Positions 1 through 8,103 of a DNA stretch of 64,000 bases are shown here, piece after piece. A program made the translations under genes and the position numbers. Position 1 is the first letter of the stretch. The number at the start of each line of letters is the position of its first letter. The notes below the pieces were generated by a model. That model saw only the letters and a program-made list of their open reading frames with translations. It was not told the DNA's origin and did no database searches. Source of the DNA: Mytilisepta virgata (Eukaryota; Mollusca; Bivalvia; Mytilida; Mytilidae); the NCBI GenBank assembly GCA_028015205.1, contig CM051510.1:32860580-32924579 (forward strand), given 5' to 3'.

Positions 1-714
1 TTCATTTTGATATTAGATTATATAATCGGCTTTCCAAATATTCGACTTGAGCAAAATTAAATGTCGTAATGCGACAAAATATGCAAAATGTTGGCATCAA
101 AGTTGGTATAATAGAAAATTTATTACACGGTTATAGAGTTGGAGTCATTTACACATTGACTGGGCCTTTATATTCGAATATTTTAAACCGAGCGATAGCA
201 AAGTTGGTACAATAGAATTTTTACATTTGTGTTTTTGACGGGGGTGTGCGGAAATGGCTTAAGAAAAGGCCCCCGAGCAAATACTAGAATACATGTCAAT
301 AATATACCGGAAAAAATAATTTTAATGAAAATACCTACGCGAAAAACAACCTTATCGAAAAGCATGCACACCCGAACTAATACTGATGTTTATTTACAAA
401 TATATTAATGGAGCAAAATTAATACCAAATTTTTACAACCCGAATAAATAAATAATAGCTTTTCAAAACCTGAGTTCAAAACATACCCCGAATTAACACC
501 AAAAATCATGAAAAACCCAGCAAAATTTTCCGCACATCCCCGTATAGGTTTATATATGGAGTTACCTCACCGGGGCGTTACACACAGTATATACCCCTGT
601 GTTTAGATGTTTATTTTAAATCAAAATCAATGTAAGAGGTATTGGATTGAGAATATAGTAACACATTTCTTACATGTCTTAATTATTTCATTTTAAAAAT
701 TAACCACGTTACAG
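1..714. other. Intron left of the first visible PLP exon
   Basis: AT-rich, no convincing exon. The exon that should carry the SSGNH motif was looked for and not found. Short open frames here lack codon character. Confidence 0.5.
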
Positions 715-873
715 TTACAAGCGACGAAAATACTGGACATACCTCTAACCATATACTGTGCGACGATTGTGGATGAGGGAAAGAAAGATTTCTTATTACA
801 CGAGGGAGCGAATTTGGTTCTTTATGGCAATGACTGTGTAGAGGCTGAAATAAAAGCCAGAAAAGATGCGGAG
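715..873 (+). CDS. PLP enzyme, exon A (first in window)
   Basis: Acceptor ...cacgttacag, donor gag|gtaaga, 53 whole codons. It encodes the segment [20 protein letters not shown] and the [15 protein letters not shown] strand-helix that in the family follows the SSGNH loop. Confidence 0.85.
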
Positions 874-3800
874 GTAAGATCAGAGGTAAACAAAACGGGT
901 TTGCTATCCTATACCGTTACATTATGGATGTAGATAACAACAAAGAGTTTGTTATAATAATTGTCTGTTTTCTAGAAATCATATAATTATATGAAACTGC
1001 CCGATTCAGAATGATAAGTCATATTTTTTTTGTACTCCAATTTGAAGCTAGTAAGATGACGAGCAAACAGTCTGTACAAAGTCATGCAGACTACCCCGAC
1101 TCTCTTGTGTCTACGTTCGTGCTTTGCGCTCTTTTATGTTATTTTTTGTCTGTCGGTTGGACGGTATTTATTTATCAGTATGTCATTGTGGACCTTTTCT
1201 GTTATCCCTTTTTTTTCTTTATCTACTTTAATCAACAAATCACACGTAGGTATAAAAAGTATATTTGTAACTAAAAACATTGACCATTACTGTTATAATA
1301 TGGGCAAATAAATATTTAATATGCTGTTGGCGTGAAATGATGCGAGCACAGCAATAGCCCTTCCCATAAACTCATTTCCGGAATCACGATTCTGACTCTG
1401 AAATTATAATTTGAAGCAAGTTATTTCCCTTACTTTACTTACTTCCGTTTCCGACGAACGAGACCTTTTCTAGCTGTTGTATGTAGCGCAATATGGCCAT
1501 ACACGCTTTTACAAATAAATTCACTTCGGGTTGAATAATGGCTGTCCCATTAGACTTTTCTAAATGACCCATATGCTCCCATAGCGCTTGCCGCACTCGC
1601 TATTATCAGCAGAGTTTAGAAGAAAATTTAAAAGGAGCTTGTTTTATTGTATACAAACGTGAAATAAAATAGGTACATGTGTATTGTTTTCCCGGTTACA
1701 TGTTTTCGCAAAAAACAAGATTCCAGCATTATTGACATCACTTCTCTCAAGTAACCAGAAACATTTTTCACATCTTTTACAGGAAAATGGTTCTGTATAT
1801 ATATCTCCATACAACGATTCAACAGTAATGGCGGGTCAAGGAACAATTGGGTACTTATCTAATACTATCGTCATGAATATTTTACATTTACATGATACTG
1901 GGATACGGATATTTGATGATATATTTTTCACTCTGTCCACAATAACGAAATATTGATAACTTCAAGGGCTGTATAATGGCTTTCAGTAACCAAAACTAGC
2001 TTACATAACAAAAAAACTCTAAAAACATTCTTACACGCTAGTAAATAAAAAATAATAATACAAGACTGCTTAAATATAGTTATAATTGTGTTACTCTTTC
2101 TGCGAATTCACATTTGGACTTTGAACTTATGTGGCTCTCCCCCAATTTGCTGAAGATATTGGACAATAAATATTGAATATGAAATTTTAGCCACTACAGT
2201 CTTTTCCTCATATCTGTATTCAGAATAATGAGAACATCTTGTGTTTAACAGAATAGAAATCCTAGAAGACCTGCCGTTAGTTGATGCTGTTTTAGTGCCT
2301 GTAGGAGGTGGAGGATTAATAGGAGGTATAGCCAGATATATTAAACAAGTCAAACCGTCAACAAGGGTAAGTGTTCACTGTTAAATTTTGTTTTACTTCT
2401 CAATGGAAGGTACTACTATGGTGCATTCTGGTCAATGTATGATCAGTATTTACAGAAAGGAAGTCCTTTTACAACACATTTATGGGGTATATTTTTAAGA
2501 GACATTGAAGTATGCTTGAACGTTTGAGGACACGGATGATTTGCTAATATATATTAAACTCTTGGGATCCAATAGCAGTAAAGGTTTCCTTGTTGAAAAT
2601 AGCAAAACTGAAAAATACAAAATTGTCTGAAGTATATTATCTTGTAGTTGTCTTTCATTTATGTATGGTTATTATTTGTATGTGATTATCACGTATTTGC
2701 ATTTTGTCTTGATTTTAGCCTTTTGAATGCACTTTCATCTTGTTGTTGTGGTATTCTTTTGCCATTATTTATAGAAACAAAACATTTGACATTTTAAAGG
2801 AAAAGTCCTTTTCTCTAGATAAATAACTGATGATTTGTTTAAATAAGTAAGAACACATAAATGCAGTGAATGTTGTCCTTTTTATATGCCTTTGTCCACT
2901 TGAATGACGAACACGATGCAATGTATTTCAGATTTACGGAGTTCAACCGAAAAATTCTAAAGTGATGTATGAATCTGTGAAGGCAGACAAAATTATATAC
3001 GAAGAATCTTTGCCGACCTTATCGGATGCAACGGCAGGAGCGATAGAGGACGAATCGGTATGTTTATGTAAGAAGCTAAAACTAACCGACATCTACACAG
3101 GTTACATAAAAAGTCCGAAAACTTTAATGTTTGAAACGCTTACTTCTAATGAGAGGTGCAGGTCACGTTCTAGTCAGTATTGTGTTATTGTCTTCTACAC
3201 TGATACTTAAAATTTCACTGATATAAACTTAAGGATGGTTGCTGGTCTAATAGGAAATAAATAGAATGTGAAATAGGTGTTTTAGTTTGACAGAACATAT
3301 GAATAGTAAACAAATAAGCAAGAAAAAAAAACATAGGTCCATGTGCTCATTTTAGAACTATAAGGCCTTGAAAATTTGCAGGAAATGGGTTTTCTCTGGA
3401 TTTTTCATTGTCTTTGCATTGACATTTTTAGTCTCTCAAAGATGTATGAAAAAATAAAAAGGATTTCATAAAATTTTGTCAAATACCATTTTAAGGTATA
3501 TATGATTGAATTATAAAAGAAAAAGTGGGTGTTCATGGGCTAAAAATTTCATGTTTAAGAAATGGATAAAACCCGAGGATTCCTGAAATCTGACAAAAAG
3601 ACCAAAACATGACCAGCAAGCATCCTTAAGAACCGTTTGGAAGCTATGGGGTACATAAATGTATCTTCCTCAAATTCTTTTCTTTTGATGGTTGTTTGGT
3701 TGTACCGTCGTTCATTATGTCATTTGAATCTGCTCTGCAGCAGTTTGGATCAATTCGCGGATTTCCACATTTTCGCTCTTAATGTTTCCTGGCTATAAAT

Positions 3801-5540
3801 GACCACGTGATTCTTCAGAATGTCCCGGATGTTGCATACAACGTAACGGCATTGACTCCGGTAATTATCGGCAAATTTCGTAAAAGTAGTTTAAATTATT
3901 TTTATAGAAGCCGCATACAAACAACAAAGAGAGGTTTCAACTTGTATCACTTGAGAAAGATATATCTCGTACACAATCCCAATGTAAACTTTTGTTTTAA
4001 ACTTTTTTTTTAGGTAAAACAGAAATATGATTTAGGGTCATGATCTATAATGGCCGGGGCCTCGGTGGCCGAGTGGTCTAGTTGTTCGTAATGACTACCT
4101 ATGGTAACTAGCCTGTCAACACTGAGGTTGTGGGTTCGAATCTCACCTGTGGCGGGGAGCGTTCGACTCCGATCTTAATTGACAAGGATTGCCAATTTTC
4201 CTACCGAAGTTCGGTGGTTCTCTCCTGGTAATCCGGTTTCCCCACCATTAAAAACTGACCGTCGCGAATTAGCCAGACGCGCTGAAAACGGCGTAAGATC
4301 CAACATTTGACCAAACTTAATAAATAAATATATTATGATCCCGATGCCTTAAGCACTACTGGTGATATATAAATTATTCACATAGGCATAAACAATGCGT
4401 ATCCGATAATTTTTATTAAATGAAAGGATCAATTAATCAAGGATGTTTGTGGAATTTTTAAGGCTATGGATTATTTCCTCTTATTTTTTTTATCCGTTTT
4501 CTTGGGTATTTTCGTCACTCAGTTGAAGTTACGGACAACTGATTTATCTTTATACACAGGTAACATTTACTGTATGTCGAGACTATGTGGACGAGTGGAT
4601 TATGGTTGAAGAGGATGACATTGGGAAAGCAATAGCTTTTATGGTAGAAAAACATCATAAAGTGAGTATATAGAAAATGTTAAAAAACATTGGAAGATCC
4701 ATACAAGGATACAAAACAAGGCGAAAATGCTTTCCATTTACAGAAATAGTAATTGAATGCCACATGGTGAATTGAGATTGGCGTTGGACGTTGTTCAGTG
4801 GAAATTCACATTTTACTGCTAATGGTTAGACGAATCTTTACAAATAAACTCATATAATTTGTTCACACTGCTTCTATCAACGAAAGACTTCTACGCTTAT
4901 CATGCAGTTCCGATGCATCTTCTGTACATCTACATGAATCTCTATTTGCACTCTATAAATATTCTTATAAAAAATATATAAGATTTTGTAAGTAGCATCA
5001 ACTTTATCATGTTTATAGAAGAACAAAACGATCATCTCTGTTTTAAACAGTCAATTTATGGAAAACTTAGTTCTAAGATGTCAGGCAAATTAAAGTTATA
5101 TATTGACAAAAGAATACCAAAGCGACAAAACGTTCTGAAAGTTGGTAAATTCGAAATCCATGGAAAGGACAAAGTCATGAAAATTCAACACGACAAAGAA
5201 AAAAAATAACGCCACAAGGATACAAGTATAACTTAGAGAATGAACAAAAAGGTCCAGAATAGGGGACTTATTACAAATCTGGCTACTCAAAAAGTATGGA
5301 AGGGGGGGGGGGGGGGGGGGTGATAGTCTATCAATTAACTTTACAACATAGTCTGTCAACATACCTTAATGTATTACTTTATTCTTTTAGATTGTGGAAG
5401 GAGCAGCTGGACTAGCTATAGGAGCTTATATGGCAAACCCTAAGCGATTTACAGGACAGAATGTTGTGTTGATATCTTGTGGATCTAATATAAGTGTAAC
5501 AGTGCTACAGGGTCTTCTGTCAAAATACGCATCTAAATAA
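715..5540 (+). CDS. Serine racemase / threonine dehydratase-like PLP enzyme, 5'-partial, six exons
   Basis: Fold-type-II PLP-dependent enzyme that would deaminate or racemise small hydroxy-amino acids (serine, threonine). Exons seen: 715-873, 1783-1850, 2252-2366, 2932-3057, 4560-4661 and 5391-5540. All have AG/GT borders and join in frame to give about 239 residues ending at a TAA. The tetraglycine loop [11 protein letters not shown] (exon 3) holds the cofactor phosphate, GQGTIG (exon 2) precedes it, and CGSNIS (last exon) is the usual C-terminal strand. The catalytic-lysine exon and the SSGNH exon are not in the window and should lie to the left; family members are about 320-330 residues, so roughly 85-90 are missing. 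The stop falls right after the catalytic fold, so there is no ACT regulatory domain; this fits the serine racemase or catabolic dehydratase type rather than biosynthetic threonine deaminase. Exact substrate is not decidable from sequence. Confidence 0.9.
1320..1612 (-). repeat. Interspersed repeat R1, reverse copy
   Basis: About 290 bases matching 11797-12048 in reverse orientation. Shared landmarks include ttccggaatcacgattctga and the end with gcgcttgccgcactcgctat. Part of the same element is at 6076-6165. It lies between PLP exons A and B. Confidence 0.75.
1783..1850 (+). CDS. PLP enzyme, exon B
   Basis: A 68-base exon with acceptor cttttacag and donor ttgg|gtactt. It encodes [20 protein letters not shown] followed by TI and two bases of a glycine codon. 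The two-base overhang is completed by the first base of the next exon. Confidence 0.85.
2252..2366 (+). CDS. PLP enzyme, exon C (glycine loop)
   Basis: Acceptor gtttaacag, donor agg|gtaagt. It encodes [20 protein letters not shown] and continues through the fourth loop glycine to KPSTR. The four-glycine loop is the PLP-phosphate binding element. Confidence 0.92.
2932..3057 (+). CDS. PLP enzyme, exon D
   Basis: Acceptor atgtatttcag, donor tcg|gtatgt, 42 codons. It begins [20 protein letters not shown] and contains [10 protein letters not shown], the position where family members carry a TIADG-like element. Confidence 0.88.
3233..3625 (+). mobile_element. TTAA-flanked MITE, copy 1
   Basis: 393-bp element with terminal inverted repeats beginning GGATGGTTGCTGGTC / GGATGCTTGCTGGTC, bounded by TTAA at 3229-3232 and 3626-3629. 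A second copy is at 44384-44778 in the opposite orientation and also sits between two TTAA sites. TTAA target duplication is the hallmark of piggyBac-type transposases. There is no coding capacity, so it is non-autonomous. It lies in an intron of the PLP enzyme gene. Confidence 0.8.
4057..4329 (+). mobile_element. tRNA-derived SINE (family S1), full-length
   Basis: Its head has pol III promoter boxes: A-box TGGCCGAGTGG and B-box GGTTCGAATC. The body contains the 'gccaattttcctaccgaag' block and the tail ends in an AATAAATAAA-like run. The other S1 copies in the window share this body. It is not a functional tRNA gene because the head does not fold into a complete cloverleaf. Confidence 0.85.
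4560..4661 (+). CDS. PLP enzyme, exon E
   Basis: Acceptor tatacacag, donor aaa|gtgagt, 34 codons: [20 protein letters not shown] then a helix. This is the conserved 'YVD..ILVSEDEI' region of the family. Confidence 0.88.
5300..5320 (+). repeat. Poly-G tract
   Basis: Uninterrupted G run of about 20 bases just upstream of the last PLP exon. It is one of many long G or C runs in the window. Confidence 0.8.
5391..5540 (+). CDS. PLP enzyme, last exon
   Basis: Acceptor attcttttag; 49 codons plus TAA. It contains [12 protein letters not shown] and [11 protein letters not shown]. One AATAAA overlaps the stop codon and a second sits at 5607-5612. Confidence 0.9.
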   Translation: MVEGAAGLAIGAYMANPKRFTGQNVVLISCGSNISVTVLQGLLSKYASK

Positions 5541-5606
5541 AATATTTTATCACAGTTAATGTGATACTTGATTTTTATATAAGAATAATGATTATTTAGC
5601 ATTCCA

Positions 5607-5612
5607 AATAAA
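5607..5612 (+). terminator. Polyadenylation signal AATAAA of the PLP enzyme gene
   Basis: Canonical AATAAA 67 bases after the stop codon. A second AATAAA overlaps the stop at 5536-5541. Which one is used cannot be told from sequence. Confidence 0.5.
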
Positions 5613-5657
5613 AATAAATATTTGACGTTATTGGACATGCAACTGCTTTCCAAACTT

Positions 5658-5850
5658 AAATGGGACCACGGCGACCGAGTGTTCAAGGTAGTTCGTCGTA
5701 ACTTCTATGTGAAGTTTTAAATTCGAATCCAGCCACTGTAAAGATGACAAGTTTTCATGCTATATTTAGATAAATCTCTCTGGCACTCCCGCTTCCGCTA
5801 CTTACAAATGCCCGGATCAATTAAACCAGTGGGTAAAACTACAATAAACC
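5658..5850 (+). mobile_element. Diverged tRNA-derived SINE
   Basis: A-box-like GCGACCGAGTG and B-box-like AATTCGAATCC are spaced as in a tRNA head, followed by an unrelated body ending near a run of 'aaaccgac'. It appears old and distinct from the S1 family. Confidence 0.5.
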
Positions 5851-5856
5851 GACTTT

Positions 5857-5990
5857 AAGGCCACACCAAATTGATATTTAGTTCTTTCGATTTAGCCGCT
5901 CCTATTTTCTAAATTTGTAAATTTAAATAAAAATATTTTTACCGCTTCATTTTGCAAAGTAAATCGCCTCAAATTCTTCATTTTTCATGC
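5857..5990 (-). repeat. Half copy of MITE family M3
   Basis: Begins aaggccacaccaaattgat and continues with the TTTAGTTCTTT terminal repeat seen at both ends of 46114-46437. The other end is missing. Confidence 0.6.
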
Positions 5991-6075
5991 TTCTAATGGT
6001 CTATGCTTATGCAATTGATATGTACGTGTACATTACAAATTCGTAAAATCTGTTATCTACGGGAAAGACGCATTG

Positions 6076-6165
6076 CTATTAATAGCGAACGCAGCGAGCG
6101 CTATGGGAGCATATGGGTCATTTAGAAAAGTCTTTGCTTAATGGGGGCAGCCATTATGCAATCCG
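6076..6165 (+). repeat. Interspersed repeat R1, fragment
   Basis: About 90 bases matching the start of 11797-12048 ('gagcatatgggtcatttag', 'aaaagtctttgcttaatggg'). It runs straight into a SINE-like segment at 6160. Confidence 0.65.
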
Positions 6166-6485
6166 AGGTGAATTTAGGAAGGTCGCGGGTTCGATCCCCG
6201 GCAGGGTCAAACCAAAGACATTAAAATTGGTATTTGCTGCTTCTTCGCCAAGCACTCGGAATCTCGGAGTAAGAGCAAAGATCTACTGGTCGGCTCGGAG
6301 TCAGTATAATGTGTCCGAGTGGGGTGATATGTCTTCCTGCGGACAGTTACCTCGTGAACTAGCACATTAAAAATCCGGCTCAGCGTGTCGGTCTAGTACA
6401 AAACAGGGATCATATTCATTATCATACATGTTCTCGTCCTGATATGCACCTGGCTGCCACTGGACGTTAAACAATTCATCCATCC
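6150..6485 (+). mobile_element. SINE-like element of a second type
   Basis: Contains a pol III B-box-like GGTTCGATCCC followed by about 300 bases ending in 'actggacgttaaacaattc' and an ATCC repeat. A head with only a B-box suggests 5' truncation. A short open frame crosses it but has no protein character. Confidence 0.55.
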
Positions 6486-8103
6486 ATCAAACGATAATAA
6501 TGCAATTTAAGATCAAAGGTAAGATATACTTATGACTAATAAAAAAATAAATTAAAGTTTACTACAGAAATTACAAGAGAGGGTTTATAATATCTAAATT
6601 AAATCTAATACAACAAAGAATATATATGGTACGAAATGTCGTTCAATATGTATGATTTCTCTTAAAGTATGAAATGGGTGTTGGATATCTATACAGTGTA
6701 TGTTACCCGTATTTCTTGATAATATCCATGTGGTAAAAGTTGTCATGAGTGTCATGATGGTACGAAATGGGTCTTGAGTTGATTTTATCCGTATGGTACG
6801 AAATTGGTAGATATTCCCCCCGATCTTAGTACGAAATTGTACCAGGCTTTGGTACGAAATTGCTAAGGAACAAAATGATTATGGTACGAAATGACTATAA
6901 TCCATGTGGATCACGTACATATATCCATGTTTTTTCTTTGTGATTAAAGGATAATCAATGTGACCTAAAGGATCAAACTTTGTGTTGAATTAAATTTCAT
7001 ATTAAAGTTAGACGTATGATGAGGAGTTCCGTCTTAAATATTATAATTTATAATTCGTATGAACGTACTATTTTTGTAGAAATGACAAGATAAAAATTAT
7101 TGGTTATTTCTGTTTTATTCCCTAATTAAAACTTCAATTATAATGTAATTAATTGATGAATTAATTGATTATTTTTATACTAATCTAAAATGTTGGCATT
7201 CCTTGAGGACACCTTTTATTCTTTATCATTTAATTAATTTTATTAATTATACGCTGTCTGTTATTATAATTTAAACTATTTATCATATATTAAGACTGAG
7301 TATTTTAAAAATTTTAACTTTTCGCGGAAGTAACGTTTAAACGATTGTATTTAATAATCTTCAAAATAATCTTCAACGTCTAATTTGTATCGGGTTATTT
7401 GTTGTTATTTAAACAAATAAATAAACTACAACCACGCATATTTTAGCGTACATTTAAAAACTAAAAAAAAACAAAGAATATTTCTGTTCCACTTGATTGA
7501 AGGCTTATGTCGTGTGTATTTCCACGAACTGGCCTAGCTGGAAATCACTCCCCGTCACAAGTTCGGTAAGCATGGATATAAAGGGCTTGAAAATGTAAGT
7601 TTCGATATTGAAATTGTAAGTAGTTCTTTTTCGTGACATAAAATTTAGGTTATAGGACATGCATTCAATTACAAGTATGTTACCTTAAGGTCAAAGTCAA
7701 ACAAAAGCAGTAACTCATGCCTACGTGGCTTCAAAGCGTTTACTTTAAGGGTTTGTAACCCTCCTTTTAAGAAAAACTTGAAACGTGTTTTAAAGATAAT
7801 AAAAAAACACTTCCTTCCAGAATACTTTAAAATTTTTTTTAATTTTTTTTTTTTTTTGGGGGGGGGGGGTGGTGAGGAAGGGGATGATGGTGGTAAAAGA
7901 TGATTAAAGCCAACAAATTTCTTAGGGCAAAATGGCGAAAGGGCAGTGCAGGTGAACTATCTTTCCAGTATATTATTTACATATAACCTACATTTAATAA
8001 ATAAAAATGAAAGGCGATATGGAATACATATTGATGAAAAAAAAACTAAAACATTATCAAAAAGCCATACCTTTTTCATTAACTTCAGAATATGTAAATA
8101 AAA
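6486..8103. other. AT-rich region upstream of the cGAS-like receptor
   Basis: No gene seen. It holds irregular copies of GGTACGAAAT between 6628 and 6892, a stretch at about 7085-7195 similar to 16085-16195, and a T-then-G homopolymer at 7837-7871. No convincing TATA box could be assigned to the downstream gene. Confidence 0.5.
6628..6892 (+). repeat. Dispersed GGTACGAAAT decamers
   Basis: Copies at 6628, 6759, 6795, 6828 (AGTACGAAAT), 6851 and 6883, plus a variant near 6668. Spacing is uneven (about 23-130 bases), so this is not a simple tandem array. Confidence 0.7.

Noticed and set aside
1011..1311. Overlapping 75-87 codon open frames
   Set aside because: F/Y/S-rich noise inside a PLP gene intron next to repeat R1; no start or splice support.
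4057..4150. A tRNA gene
   Set aside because: A- and B-box sequences are present but the cloverleaf is incomplete and the segment continues into a repeated SINE body.
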